From Pseudomonas sp. UBA5706 (GTDB lineage Bacteria > Pseudomonadota > Gammaproteobacteria > Pseudomonadales > Pseudomonadaceae): a DNA stretch of 64,000 nt. The translations under genes were made by a program, and so were the position numbers. The notes under the pieces are model-generated. The model worked only from the letters and a program-made list of their open reading frames with translations, made no database searches and had not been told where the DNA came from. Positions 1-8,667 of the stretch are shown in pieces (within the stretch, counting starts at the first letter, position 1; each line of letters starts with the position of its first letter). The stretch lies in NCBI RefSeq assembly GCF_002419965.1, contig NZ_DIHC01000015.1:62001-126000 (forward strand), read 5' to 3'.

Positions 1-494
1 GGGCAGGCGATACCAGCATCTTTCCCCGATTGTTGCAGATGCAGCGTAAACGGCGCTTGTCGATCATCGGCAACGGTCTTAACAAGGTCGACTTCACCAG
101 CATCCAGAACCTCAACGAAGCGTTGCTCAGCAGTCTGTTGGCAGCAGGCTCGGCGCTGGGCAAGGCCTACAACATCAGCAATGGCGCGCCGGTGCCGATC
201 TGGGATGTGGTCAATTATGTGATGCGCCAGATGCAACTGCCGCCGGTCACGCGTTATCGTTCCTACGGCTTGGGGTACAGCGCTGCGGCGCTCAACGAAG
301 CGGCGTGCATGCTCTGGCCCGGCCGACCTGAACCGGCGCTGTCGAGAATCGGGATGCAGGTCATGAGTCGGGATTTCACCCTTGATATCAGCCGCGCCCG
401 GCATTATCTGGACTACCAGCCCAAGGTGAACGTCTGGACCGCGCTGGACGAATTCTGCAGTTGGTGGAAAGCGCAGCATGGCACTGCGGTGTGA
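1..494 (+). CDS. NAD-dependent epimerase/dehydratase family protein, 3' part
   Basis: This is the C-terminal part of a gene that begins before the window; it is open from base 3 and 163 residues are visible. The residues fit the substrate-binding half of extended short-chain dehydrogenases (epimerase/3-beta-HSD type). A 'VDFTSIQNLNEALL' segment corresponds to the family's 'V.DV..A...AL' stretch, and 'YNISNGAPVPIWDVV' to its 'YNIGDG.P..W.EL' motif. The Rossmann nucleotide-binding part and the YxxxK catalytic pair lie outside the window, so the substrate cannot be named. The next gene follows on the same strand after about 80 bases. The family call is fairly safe; any specific role (sugar nucleotide or sterol-like substrate) would be a guess. 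Confidence 0.8.
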   Translation, partial: AGDTSIFPRLLQMQRKRRLSIIGNGLNKVDFTSIQNLNEALLSSLLAAGSALGKAYNISNGAPVPIWDVVNYVMRQMQLPPVTRYRSYGLGYSAAALNEAACMLWPGRPEPALSRIGMQVMSRDFTLDISRARHYLDYQPKVNVWTALDEFCSWWKAQHGTAV

Positions 495-575
495 AACCGC
501 CAGCGATTCAGACGGCCTTAACCTGCGGCGGTATACTTGCGCCCCCAAGATTCAACGGATTTCAAAGGTACCCGC

Positions 576-1433
576 ATGCGCAAAGATCCGTATGACGACG
601 TCGATAACGTCCCAAGCCTCAGCGCTAAAGATGATGACGACGATTTCATCCCGACTGGCAGTGCCCGCGAGCGCACCACGGTGTATTCACGCTCCACGCC
701 GGTGGTCAAGGTCAAAGCACCCGGAACCGGTGCACTGTGGGCATTGATCGGTGCGCTGATCATCGCATTCTGTGGCCTGGGCTGGTGGAGTTTCCAGCAG
801 ATGTCCCTAATGGAGCAGCAACTGGTCGCGACCCAGGAAAGCTTCGCGCGTATCAGCGAGGAGGCAGCCGGAAGGCTGCAGGATATTTCCGGCAAAGTCG
901 TGGCGACGCAATCCGTGGCCAACAGTGGCGGCGAAGCGTTGAAAGCGCAGATCAAGGCCTTGCAGGATCAACTGGAAGATCAGAGCAGACAGCAGCAAGG
1001 CGCGGCCGGGGTGCAGGGCGGGCTGGATAAACGGCTTGAGCAGATTGCCGTGCAGGCCACCCAGCAGCAGACGACCAATCAGCAATTACAGGATCAGTTG
1101 AAGGCTGTGACTGCAGAGCTGGCAGCGTTGAAGACTGCGCTGCCCGATGGAAAGTCGGCGCAGTTGGAGCAGGAGCGGCTGGATTCGCAGATCAAGGGTT
1201 TGAGTGCGGATGTGGCGAATTTGAAGAAAAGCAATAACAGCCAGGCGATTGAGCGGCTTGAACAGGACATGATCGTGCTCAAGAGTGAGCAGGATAATCG
1301 TCCGGCGGCGTCTTCGTCAGGGGCCAGTATTCAGGAATTTGATGCGTTTCGTGGGCAGATGACCCGGAGTTTGAATACGTTGCAGAGTCAGATTCAAACG
1401 CTGTCGCAGCAAATCAATTCCCGGGCGCAGTAG
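576..1433 (+). CDS. Inner-membrane coiled-coil protein of unknown function
   Basis: A 285-residue protein starting MRKDPYDD. An in-frame ATG 39 bases further upstream exists, but this start has an AAAGG ribosome site at a good distance. The N-terminus is strongly acidic (a run of Asp at about residues 19-23). A single hydrophobic segment at about 51-73 would anchor it in the inner membrane. The rest is Gln/Glu/Ala/Lys-rich heptad sequence (about 75-285), predicted to be a long periplasmic or cytoplasmic coiled coil. It has no catalytic motif. Proteins of this layout are common in Pseudomonas and are often loosely labelled 'ATPase', but no Walker motif is visible here. Function is unknown; a scaffold or envelope role is only inference from the architecture. 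Confidence 0.8.
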   Translation: MRKDPYDDVDNVPSLSAKDDDDDFIPTGSARERTTVYSRSTPVVKVKAPGTGALWALIGALIIAFCGLGWWSFQQMSLMEQQLVATQESFARISEEAAGRLQDISGKVVATQSVANSGGEALKAQIKALQDQLEDQSRQQQGAAGVQGGLDKRLEQIAVQATQQQTTNQQLQDQLKAVTAELAALKTALPDGKSAQLEQERLDSQIKGLSADVANLKKSNNSQAIERLEQDMIVLKSEQDNRPAASSSGASIQEFDAFRGQMTRSLNTLQSQIQTLSQQINSRAQ

Positions 1434-1528
1434 TCTTTCGAGGTGCGGCAATTGGCCAGTTAATGGTTGTTGATCGTTCCGCTGCTCTGCGTCCGATAGC
1501 TGCATGAGGCGCCGCTTCGAATGATGTA

Positions 1529-1549
1529 TTCCCACGCGGCGCGTGGGAA
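1529..1549. repeat. Short REP-like palindrome (TTCCCACGC...GCGTGGGAA)
   Basis: A perfect 9-bp inverted repeat with a 3-base loop lies between two convergent genes. It resembles the intergenic palindrome with GTTCCCACGC...GCGTGGGAA arms that is dispersed through syringae/fluorescens genomes. It has no T-run, so it is not a convincing intrinsic terminator. Only this copy was noticed in the window. Confidence 0.5.
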
Positions 1550-1580
1550 CGATCACTTCACAACGGCACATTCAATCCGT

Positions 1581-2633
1581 TCATTGCAATGCCGGATAAT
1601 CTACATACCCGACCGGCCCGTTGCCGTAAAACGTCTCAGGATGTGCCTCGTTCAGCGGCGCATTGTTCGCCAACCGCGCAGGCAGGTCGGGGTTCGCAAT
1701 GAACGCCACACCAAATGCAACGGCGTCAGCCTTGCCGCTGGCCAGCCACTCATTGGCGCTGTCCCTGGTGAACTTCTCGTTAGCGATGAACACCCCGCCA
1801 AATGCCTCTTTCAGTCGCGGCGCCAGGCTGTCGTCCAATTCACGCTCACGGGCGCAGATGAAGGCGATGCCACGCTTGCCCAGTTCCCTAGCCACGTAGG
1901 TAAACGTCTCTGCCAGGTTATCGTCACCCATGTCGTGAGCATCGGCGCGGGGTGCCAAATGCACGCCAACCCGGCCTGCGCCCCAGACCTCAACGACCGC
2001 GTCAGTGACCTCCAGCAACAGGCGCGCGCGGTTCTGCAGCGAGCCACCATACGCGTCAGTACGCTGGTTGGTGCTGCTCTGCAGGAACTGATCGAGCAGG
2101 TAACCGTTGGCGCCATGAATCTCCACACCGTCAAAACCGGCGGCCTTGGCGTTTTCGGCGCCTACCCGGAACGCATCGATGACGTCATCGATCTCAGCCA
2201 GCTCCAGCGCGCGCGGCGTTGGGTAGTCGGACAACGGACGCAGCAGGCTGACATGACCTTTGGGCGCAACGGCGCTCGGTGCGACCGGCGCTTCACCGTT
2301 GAGGTAGCTCGAATGCGAGATTCGGCCCACGTGCCACAGTTGCAGCACAATCTTGCCGCCCGCGGCATGGACGGCCTTGGTCACATTGCTCCAGCCACGA
2401 ACCTGATCGTTGGACCAAATACCGGGGGTGTCCGGGTAACCGACGCCCATCGGGGTGACCGAAGTGGCCTCTGTGATGATCAGGCCGGCTGAGGCGCGTT
2501 GCACGTAATACTCGGCCATCATCGCGTTGGGCACGCGGCCTTCATCAGCGCGGCAGCGGGTCAGCGGGGCCATGATGATGCGGTTGGTCAAGTCGAGTTC
2601 GCCGACCTTGATCGGGTCGAAAAGGGTGGTCAT
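1581..2633 (-). CDS. xenB: Alkene reductase of the Old Yellow Enzyme family (XenB/NemA type)
   Basis: A 350-residue FMN enzyme that uses NAD(P)H to reduce activated C=C bonds or nitro groups of electrophiles such as N-ethylmaleimide, nitrate esters and nitroaromatics. The family pattern is clear: 'NRIIMAPLTRCRA' near the N-terminus, 'LQLWHVGRISH', the flavin/substrate pair in 'VEIHGANGYLLDQFLQ' (His and Asn), 'TDAYGGSLQNRARLLLEV', and 'AVAFGVAFIANPDLPARL' near the end. The start was set at MTTLFDPIKVG, which has GAGGA eight bases upstream. A longer in-frame ATG reading gives an atypical N-terminus. It is the third gene of an arsR-MFS-xenB operon, which suggests induction by, and removal of, a reactive electrophile. 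The symbol rests on remembered resemblance to Pseudomonas XenB. Confidence 0.9.
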   Translation of the reverse strand: MTTLFDPIKVGELDLTNRIIMAPLTRCRADEGRVPNAMMAEYYVQRASAGLIITEATSVTPMGVGYPDTPGIWSNDQVRGWSNVTKAVHAAGGKIVLQLWHVGRISHSSYLNGEAPVAPSAVAPKGHVSLLRPLSDYPTPRALELAEIDDVIDAFRVGAENAKAAGFDGVEIHGANGYLLDQFLQSSTNQRTDAYGGSLQNRARLLLEVTDAVVEVWGAGRVGVHLAPRADAHDMGDDNLAETFTYVARELGKRGIAFICARERELDDSLAPRLKEAFGGVFIANEKFTRDSANEWLASGKADAVAFGVAFIANPDLPARLANNAPLNEAHPETFYGNGPVGYVDYPALQ

Positions 2634-2712
2634 CGGGATATCCTCAATGCAATCGGTAGTCAGTGAATTCGCAGAGTGTGGACACAAGGTTTGAAGCGCT
2701 GATTCTGAACGA

Positions 2713-3879
2713 TCAGTTCGCTAGGGCAGCCAGCTCGGCATTGCCGCGCTGATGGAAGTTAATCAGGGTCACCAGCAGCGCCAGCAATGCCAGGCCACCG
2801 GCAGCCAGCGGCACGCTGGTCAGGCCGAAACCATGGGCGATGACACTGCCGCCTACCCAGGCGCCGAGGGCGTTTCCGACGTTGAACGCGCCGATGTTCA
2901 ACGTCGAAACCAGGTTCGGCGCTTGCTTGCCAAAGGTCACAACGTTGATCTGCAAGGCAGGCACGGCGGCAAAGGCAGCTGTAGCCCAGAGGAACAGCGT
3001 TACTTCGGCGGGGATCAACGCGACGCTGGTCCACCTCAGGACGGTAGAGATCACGGCCATGGCGATGAACACGCCGATCAGCGTGGCGGCCAGGCGCCGG
3101 TCAGCCAGTTTGCCGCCAATGATGTTACCGAGGGTCAGCCCCAGGCCGATCAGCAGCAGGGTCCAGGTCACGCCCAGTGGCGATACGCGGGTGACCTCGC
3201 CCAGCAACGGGGCGAGGTAGGTGAAGAGGGCGAACATCGAGGCGGCGAACAGCGCGGTCATGCTTAGCGACAACCAGATGCCGATGCCTTTGAGGGCGCT
3301 CAGTTCTGCGCGCATGTCGAGTTTTTCCTCATCGCGTTTGGCTGGCAAAAAGCGAATCAGACCGATGAACGTGATGATTCCGATCACCGTGACAGCATAA
3401 AAGGTCGAGCGCCAGCCCGCCTGTTGGCCCAGCGCGGTGCCCAATGGCACGCCCAGTACGTTGGCCAAGGTCAGGCCGGTGAACATCAGCGCCACCGCCG
3501 AAGCGCGACGGTTGGCCGGAACCAGACCGGCTGCCACCACCGAGCCAATGCCAAAAAATGCACCGTGGCACAGGGCGGTGACGACGCGGGCGAACATCAG
3601 GACGTTGTAGTCGGCTGCGACTGCGCAGAGCAGGTTGCCGACGATGAAAATCCCCATCAGCGTGACCAGTGCGCCCTTGCGCGGCAGTCTGGCAGTGGCC
3701 ATGGCCATGAAGGGCGCGCCGATGGCGACACCCAAGGCATAGCCTGTGACCAGCCAGCCGGCGCCGGGAATGCTGACGCCCAGGTCACTGGCCACATCGG
3801 GCAGCAGCCCCATGATGACGAACTCGGTGGTGCCGATGGCGAAGGCGCTCAGGGCCAGGATAAGTAGCGATAGGGGCAC
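2713..3879 (-). CDS. MFS exporter, DHA1 (AraJ/YdhP-like) family
   Basis: A 388-residue, 12-helix major facilitator. The N-terminus 'LALSAFAIGTTEFVIMGLLPDVA' is typical of the DHA1 drug/sugar-efflux branch (AraJ, SotB, YdhP). Glycine-rich helices and the conserved cytoplasmic loop 'ATARLPRKGALVTLMG' (a divergent form of the family's G-x3-D-x2-GR-K loop) are visible. It sits 22 bases downstream of an ArsR regulator and 79 bases upstream of the alkene reductase, all on one strand. The likely role is proton-driven export of the compound, or reduced product, that the operon responds to. The substrate cannot be deduced from sequence. Confidence 0.88.
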   Translation of the reverse strand: MPLSLLILALSAFAIGTTEFVIMGLLPDVASDLGVSIPGAGWLVTGYALGVAIGAPFMAMATARLPRKGALVTLMGIFIVGNLLCAVAADYNVLMFARVVTALCHGAFFGIGSVVAAGLVPANRRASAVALMFTGLTLANVLGVPLGTALGQQAGWRSTFYAVTVIGIITFIGLIRFLPAKRDEEKLDMRAELSALKGIGIWLSLSMTALFAASMFALFTYLAPLLGEVTRVSPLGVTWTLLLIGLGLTLGNIIGGKLADRRLAATLIGVFIAMAVISTVLRWTSVALIPAEVTLFLWATAAFAAVPALQINVVTFGKQAPNLVSTLNIGAFNVGNALGAWVGGSVIAHGFGLTSVPLAAGGLALLALLVTLINFHQRGNAELAALAN

Positions 3880-3901
3880 GAGGCGTCTCCTGTGAATAGG
3901 G

Positions 3902-4204
3902 TCAGAGCTGTTGGGTCAGCGCGTGCAGAAACGCCTGAATGACGTCTTCGTTGCGTTTGAAAAAATGCCATTGCCCGTGCTTTTTGCTGGTGATCAACCC
4001 AGCGCGTTGCAGCGTCGCCAGATGGGCAGACACCGTCGATTGCGAGAGGCCCGCACGTTGGTCGATCTGACCGGCGCAGACGCCGCCATCGAAGGCGTGC
4101 TGTTGATCGGGGAAGCAGGTGACGGGGTCTTTGAGCCAGGCAAGAATCTGGCGGCGAAGCGGGTGGGCCAAGGCTTTTATTATGTCGTCGAGGTCGATAG
4201 GCAT
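3902..4204 (-). CDS. ArsR-family transcriptional repressor
   Basis: A 100-residue winged-helix regulator starting MPIDLDDIIKALAHPLRRQILAWL. The recognition helix region 'AGLSQSTVSAHLATLQRAGLI' and wing 'KKHGQWHFFKRNE' are typical of the ArsR/SmtB fold. Two Cys (in 'VTCFPD' and 'GGVCAGQ') lie in the N-terminal half before the HTH, but not in the classical metal-site ELCVCDL motif. The effector could therefore be an electrophile or oxidant acting on Cys rather than a metal; this is inference. The start at this ATG has GAGA upstream. A longer reading would run through the operator region and is rejected. It is the first gene of the operon with the MFS exporter and alkene reductase, so it probably represses all three. 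Confidence 0.88.
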   Translation of the reverse strand: MPIDLDDIIKALAHPLRRQILAWLKDPVTCFPDQQHAFDGGVCAGQIDQRAGLSQSTVSAHLATLQRAGLITSKKHGQWHFFKRNEDVIQAFLHALTQQL

Positions 4205-4228
4205 GTCGTTCTCAATCAGCGCGTAGCG

Positions 4229-4274
4229 GTATATCGCGATGGAGCGAACTTTATATCCATAAATCGCGATATAC
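4229..4274. promoter_or_regulatory. Putative ArsR operator: 12-bp perfect inverted repeat
   Basis: GTATATCGCGAT and its exact reverse complement ATCGCGATATAC face each other across 22 bases, 25-70 bases upstream of the arsR start. Each arm also contains the 8-bp palindrome ATCGCGAT. A related half (GGTATATCG) occurs again at about 4309-4317. The position in the arsR promoter makes this the likely autoregulatory operator. Confidence 0.6.
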
Positions 4275-4467
4275 AAATATCAAGAAGTGCTTACGACACG
4301 GTAAATCGGTATATCGGGTTGTTAGGTATAGGCGTGCCTCCCCTCTAAGCTTCCGGCTTGCCAACGAATGCGTTGCCCAGGTCGCCACCGCTGGCAAGTA
4401 GCGTTGCTACAGGCGGATATCGTGGTCTGATACATTGCGATCACTACCAGACTGGTAAGAAACCCGT

Positions 4468-5064
4468 ATGAATTACCTCGCACACCTCCATCTGGGCGGT
4501 CAGACGCCTGCACAACTGCTCGGCAGCCTGTACGGTGATTTCGTCAAAGGGCTGTTACCAGGGCGATTTCCTGCAGACATTGAAGACGCTATCCGACTGC
4601 ATCGGCGCATTGACGTGTTCACCGATGCTCATCCCCTGATCAAGCAGGCGGTCGGACGTTTCCCCGCCGAGCGTCGGCGTTACGCGGGAATCGTGCTCGA
4701 CGTGTTTTTCGATCACTGCCTGGCGCGGGACTGGCTGCTCTATTCGCAGGTGCCGCTGGACGCCTTTACCGACAAGGTCTATCGAGTGCTGGCCGCCGAG
4801 CCGCAGTTGCCTGAGCGCCTGGCGATGATCGCGCCGCGCATGGCTGCGCAGGATTGGTTAGGTTCGTATGCGGATTTCGAGGTGGTGGGCACGGCGCTGG
4901 CCGGGATCTCCCGACGGCTGTCGCGCCCTGAAGGGCTGGCCGGCGCCATGCAGGAACTGCAGGGCCTTTATCGGCCGCTGAGCGAAGACTTCCGCGAGTT
5001 CTATCCACAACTTCAGGCGTTCGCTCAGGCTGCTCTGGCAGCTGGACGGTCCCCGGCACACTGA
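4468..5064 (+). CDS. acpH: Acyl carrier protein phosphodiesterase (DUF479)
   Basis: A 198-residue cytoplasmic enzyme of the AcpH family, which removes the 4'-phosphopantetheine arm from holo-ACP using a divalent metal. The family hallmarks are seen in order: 'MNYLAHLHLG' at the start, 'GSLYGDFVKG', 'AIRLHRRIDVFTDAHPL' and 'VLDVFFDHCLARDW', whose Asp/His residues belong to the HD-like metal site. Length matches E. coli AcpH (about 193). Its 3' end overlaps the 3' end of the convergent olsA gene by about 40 bases. No terminator was found between them. Confidence 0.9.
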   Translation: MNYLAHLHLGGQTPAQLLGSLYGDFVKGLLPGRFPADIEDAIRLHRRIDVFTDAHPLIKQAVGRFPAERRRYAGIVLDVFFDHCLARDWLLYSQVPLDAFTDKVYRVLAAEPQLPERLAMIAPRMAAQDWLGSYADFEVVGTALAGISRRLSRPEGLAGAMQELQGLYRPLSEDFREFYPQLQAFAQAALAAGRSPAH

Positions 5065-5816
5065 GCGTCGTCGCCAAACAGCGCCACCTGCACGGCGTTC
5101 CGGGCTTCGCACACCAGCGCCGTGCGCTGCTTGCCTCGAGACGTGATGGGTGGCAGCAAGCGGATGTGTACGTCGCTCGCCTCATTGGCGAACAATCGGT
5201 ACAGGTGCCAGAGCAGGTCATCTTCACCCACGAACGGCGCGATATGATCCGGCTTGCCATCGCGCAGGTACTTGATGGCCACCGGCTGCAGCGCTGTCCT
5301 GGTCTCTATGGCGCTGGAGAGCAGGCGGCCATGAAAGGTACGCAGGCTGCGGCCATCGGTTGTGGTGCCTTCCGGGAAGATCAGCAGTGAATGGTTGCCC
5401 AGCAAGTGCTGAACCATCTGCTTCTGAACCTGCGTGCTGTCACCCGACCCGCGATAAATGAACAGGGTGCCAGCCTTCAACGCCAACCAACCCGCCAATG
5501 GCCAGTTGCGTACTTGCGCCTTAGACAGGAAAGACAGCGGTGCGAGCATCCCCAGCAGTGGGATATCGGTCCATGACACATGGTTGCTGACCCATAGCAT
5601 CGGCTGGTCCGGCAGCTCGCCACTGAGGGTAATCCGAAACGGCAGGGCCTTGGTCAGTCGTACCATGAACCAGCGGCTCCAGCGTTGACGACGGGCCATG
5701 GAATGGCCGACACGCAGGCGCTCCATCAGGGCGAAAGTACCGGCGATGACCAAGCCCAGAGCGATGACCGCTATTAGGCGGACCACGCGCACCTGAGTGC
5801 GCAGCGTACGCATCAT
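5025..5816 (-). CDS. olsA: Lyso-ornithine lipid O-acyltransferase
   Basis: A 263-residue PlsC-like acyltransferase that esterifies lyso-ornithine lipid to give ornithine lipid. It is probably anchored by the N-terminal helix (about residues 8-30). It shows the HX4D motif in 'NHVSWTDIP', the substrate loop 'FIYRGSGD', and the 'FPEGTTTDG' motif. PlsC relatives act on lysophosphatidate; the neighbour olsB points to the OlsA assignment. The ATG chosen overlaps the olsB stop as ATGA, so the two are translationally coupled; a second ATG follows directly. Ornithine lipids commonly replace phospholipids under phosphate limitation, though no Pho box was identified here. Confidence 0.9.
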   Translation of the reverse strand: MMRTLRTQVRVVRLIAVIALGLVIAGTFALMERLRVGHSMARRQRWSRWFMVRLTKALPFRITLSGELPDQPMLWVSNHVSWTDIPLLGMLAPLSFLSKAQVRNWPLAGWLALKAGTLFIYRGSGDSTQVQKQMVQHLLGNHSLLIFPEGTTTDGRSLRTFHGRLLSSAIETRTALQPVAIKYLRDGKPDHIAPFVGEDDLLWHLYRLFANEASDVHIRLLPPITSRGKQRTALVCEARNAVQVALFGDDAQCAGDRPAARAA

Positions 5817-6568
5817 ACCGCTGCCTTGAAGTGGCGGGCATAGCGCGGGCACAGCTCGTCGCGCTTAAGCAGGATGAACACGTCGGCCACCTGGAAATCC
5901 TCGTCCCAGCACGGCTCGCCGCAGATCTTCGCGCCCAGGCGCATGTAGGCTTTGAGCAGTGGTGGCATTTCGCAGATCACGTTGTTCGGCAGATCCAGGC
6001 TGGGCAGCGGCTTTTTGGGTTCAGCGCGCACGTATTCGGTGCTCAGGTAGCGTTCTCGCAGACGCTGCATGATCGCATGCGCCTGGATACCACCGTCCTG
6101 CATCGGAATACTGGCGCAGCCCATCAGGTAGCTGTAACCACCCTCGTTGAGCACCTCGGCCAGCTCGCTCCACAGCACGGCGATGGTGCCGCCGTTGCGA
6201 TAGGCCGGGTCGACGCAGGTGCGCCCAAGCTCCAGAACCGGGCCTTGGAGGTGGCCCAGGCCATGCAGGCTGAATTCTTCTTCGCTGTAGAAACGACCCA
6301 GGGTGTTGGCCGCCTTGTGATCCAGCAAGCGGGTGGTGGCGACCAGGCGTCCGCTGCGTTGGTCGCGCACGCCGATATGCATGCAGTGGACGTCGTAGTC
6401 GTCAGTGTCCAGACCTTGTTCGGCGCCGTTGAGCCTTGCGTTGAGTTCGCCGCTGAAAACGCTGAAGCGCAGGGCCTGAGCCTGCTGCAGGGCGTGAGGC
6501 CCGATCAGGCGTTCGGCCAGTAGACGGCGATCAGAGCGGGTGTCTCGAATACTGGCGATCTGAGTCAT
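5813..6568 (-). CDS. olsB: L-ornithine N-alpha-acyltransferase
   Basis: A 251-residue GNAT-fold enzyme that transfers a 3-hydroxyacyl group from ACP to the alpha-amino group of ornithine, the first step of ornithine lipid synthesis. Recognisable stretches are 'LRFSVFSGELNARLNG', 'DYDVHCMHIGVRD', 'LELGRTCVDPAYRNGGTIAVLW' (acyl-donor binding) and 'YLMGCASIPMQDGG'. The start at MTQIASIRD has GGAGAC six bases upstream; the open frame runs about 530 bases further but without homologous sequence. It is followed by olsA with an ATGA overlap. The enzyme needs acyl-ACP, which gives a thematic link to the neighbouring acpH. Confidence 0.92.
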   Translation of the reverse strand: MTQIASIRDTRSDRRLLAERLIGPHALQQAQALRFSVFSGELNARLNGAEQGLDTDDYDVHCMHIGVRDQRSGRLVATTRLLDHKAANTLGRFYSEEEFSLHGLGHLQGPVLELGRTCVDPAYRNGGTIAVLWSELAEVLNEGGYSYLMGCASIPMQDGGIQAHAIMQRLRERYLSTEYVRAEPKKPLPSLDLPNNVICEMPPLLKAYMRLGAKICGEPCWDEDFQVADVFILLKRDELCPRYARHFKAAV

Positions 6569-6779
6569 AAGCGTCTCCGTAAGCCAGCCTTGATCCAGGC
6601 CGGTCGACTGATAATCCGATACGTTGCGGTACGACTGCAGGCTAGGGAGGGCCGATGGCATCACCGTTAAGCTTTGGTGATGGTTACGTGACAGGGTGCA
6701 AAGCCTCGTGGCGAACGGACCCGGTTGTCTGCGGTCTGACAGCCGGACAAGGTTGCCCATTCGCGCCTCTGGAGTTCCC

Positions 6780-7361
6780 ATGCCCCTTTTCATCCGCCTG
6801 TTGCTGGCCTCGCTTGCCGTGCTGTCGCTGCCCGTGCAGGCGAATTGGTATCTGGATAACGAGTCCTCGCGACTGTCGTTCATCTCCACCAAAAACTCCG
6901 ACACCTCGGAGGTCCATCGCTTTCTCAATCTGCATGGCAACGTTGATCCCAAAGGGTTGGCCGAGCTGCAGGTCGAGCTGGATTCGGTGAGCACCGGCAT
7001 CCCGCTGCGTGACGAGCGCTTGCGCAGGCAGTTGTTCGATGTCAAGCAATTCCCCGAGGCGCGGATCACGGCGCAACTGGACATGCGCCCGATCAACGCG
7101 CTGGCTCCCGGGGCACAGCTTGAACTGCGTCTGCCGCTGAAAGTGCAGATGCACGGCCAGACACAGAGCTACAACGCCCAGCTGCTGGCCACGCGGCTGG
7201 ATGACCGACGCTTCCAGGTGGTGACCTTGGAGCCGCTGGTGCTGCACGCCGAGGATTTCGGTCTGCTGGCGGGGTTGGAGGGTTTACGCAAAGCGGCTGA
7301 TCTTTCGGCGATCGGCTTTTCGGTGCCCGTCGGCGCCGTATTGATCTTCACGGCGCGCTGA
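6780..7361 (+). CDS. YceI-family periplasmic protein
   Basis: A 193-residue secreted protein. A signal peptide (MPLFIRLLLASLAVLSLPVQA) ends before NWYLDN. The mature part is a YceI-type lipocalin-like barrel: 'SRLSFISTKN', 'GLAELQVELDSVSTGIPLRDERLR', 'FDVKQFPEARITAQ' and 'LPLKVQMHGQTQSYNAQL' correspond to conserved YceI strands. Such proteins bind polyisoprenoid or other amphiphilic lipids. The start has GGAG upstream. The next gene, a phospholipase D-like synthase, starts one base after the stop, so the two are co-transcribed and may share a lipid theme. Confidence 0.88.
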   Translation: MPLFIRLLLASLAVLSLPVQANWYLDNESSRLSFISTKNSDTSEVHRFLNLHGNVDPKGLAELQVELDSVSTGIPLRDERLRRQLFDVKQFPEARITAQLDMRPINALAPGAQLELRLPLKVQMHGQTQSYNAQLLATRLDDRRFQVVTLEPLVLHAEDFGLLAGLEGLRKAADLSAIGFSVPVGAVLIFTAR

Positions 7362-7362
7362 G

Positions 7363-8520
7363 ATGAGAGGTGCGATCTTTGCGTGGCGTGAAAACAACCA
7401 TTTCAACCTGCTGATCGACGGCCCGGCATTCTTCCCGCGCATGATCGCCGCCATCGAGGCCGCGCAGCAGCAGGTGGAGCTTGAGCTGTATCTGGTGGAG
7501 GCCGGTGTCTGCGCTGAAGCCGTCGTGCAAGCGCTGGTCGATGCGGCCAGGCGCGGGATTATCGTGCGCTGCCTGTTCGATGACTTCGGCTCGCAGGCAT
7601 TTTCCGACAGCCTGCGCACGCGCCTGACTGACGCGGGGGTGATTCTGCGGTTCTATAACCGCATGCACTGGCGTCGCGGCATCCGCAATTTCTACCGCGA
7701 TCATCGCAAGCTGCTGTTGGTGGACAAGGCGTTGGCCGTGGTCGGTGGAACGGGCGTAACCGACGAATTCTGGCGACCGGATTTGGACAGCAGCGAATGG
7801 CATGAAGTCATGGTGGAAATACGCGGCCCGTTGGTGCTCGACTGGCAGGCATTGTTCGACCGCCAGTTTCACGCCAATCCCAGGGGACGGGCGTGGCGTC
7901 CTGCGCAAAATTTCGGTCTGCCACGTCTGCCCAGGGCGCCGGTGAGTGGTCAGGGCCTGGGTCGGGTGGCATACGCCGACGCCCGCCAGCATCGCGACAT
8001 CCTGCAGTCGCTGGTGCGCTCTCTGAACACCAGCAGCACACGCATCTGGCTGGCGACGCCTTATTTTCTGCCAACCTGGAGAGTCCGTCGTGCCTTGCGA
8101 CGGGCAGCTTCGCGCGGGGTCGAGGTGCGCCTGTTGCTGACCGGACCACGCACCGATCACCCGTCAGTGCGCTATGCGGGCCATCGCTATTACCCGCGTC
8201 TGCTCAAGGCCGGGGTGAAAATTTTCGAATACCAGCCGTGCTTCCTGCATCTGAAAATGGTGCTGGTGGACGATTGGGTCAGCATCGGTTCGTGCAACTT
8301 CGATCACTGGAACCTGCGTTTCAATCTGGAAGCGAATCTTGAAGCGATGGACCCGGCGTTGACCCTGGCCGTGAGCGAAAGCTTCAAGCGGGATTTTCTG
8401 CTTAGCAGTGAAGTCAGCCTGCAGGACTGGCAGTCACGTCCACTGTGGCGGCGAATCAAGCAACGTCTGTGGGGGTGGGTGGATCGGCTGGTGGTCAATG
8501 TGCTGGATCGTCGGGGTTGA
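7363..8520 (+). CDS. clsB: Phospholipase D-family cardiolipin synthase-like protein
   Basis: A 385-residue enzyme with two HKD signatures: 'DHRKLLLVDKALAVVGGTG' in the N-terminal half and 'HLKMVLVDDWVSIGSCNFD' in the C-terminal half. This is the two-domain arrangement of ClsB/YbhO-type cardiolipin synthases, which condense phosphatidyl groups onto a glycerolipid alcohol. No N-terminal transmembrane pair is present, unlike ClsA. The ribosome site is weak, and the start lies one base after the yceI stop, suggesting coupling. A strong bidirectional terminator follows. The family call is firm; the exact lipid product and the symbol are inferred. Confidence 0.85.
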   Translation: MRGAIFAWRENNHFNLLIDGPAFFPRMIAAIEAAQQQVELELYLVEAGVCAEAVVQALVDAARRGIIVRCLFDDFGSQAFSDSLRTRLTDAGVILRFYNRMHWRRGIRNFYRDHRKLLLVDKALAVVGGTGVTDEFWRPDLDSSEWHEVMVEIRGPLVLDWQALFDRQFHANPRGRAWRPAQNFGLPRLPRAPVSGQGLGRVAYADARQHRDILQSLVRSLNTSSTRIWLATPYFLPTWRVRRALRRAASRGVEVRLLLTGPRTDHPSVRYAGHRYYPRLLKAGVKIFEYQPCFLHLKMVLVDDWVSIGSCNFDHWNLRFNLEANLEAMDPALTLAVSESFKRDFLLSSEVSLQDWQSRPLWRRIKQRLWGWVDRLVVNVLDRRG

Positions 8521-8618
8521 TCCTGGCGCTGCTGCTGGCAACGCCGAGCACTCCGCCCGCTGCGTTTTCCAGTCCTGATGGCTGCGCGCTGGTCAGCCGC
8601 CAGCGAGCAAAGACAATA

Positions 8619-8646
8619 AAAAACCCGGCACGCAGGCCGGGCTTTT
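8619..8646. terminator. Bidirectional intrinsic terminator
   Basis: CCCGGC and GCCGGG form a stem across a 6-base loop, flanked by AAAAAA on the left and a TTTTT run on the right. It serves the rightward phospholipase D-like gene and the leftward fumA. Confidence 0.85.
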
Positions 8647-8667
8647 TCGTTACGGGTACGTCAGCGC

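Noticed and set aside
1521..2492. 323-codon frame antisense to xenB
   Set aside because: A shadow of the alkene reductase; it also runs through the REP-like palindrome.
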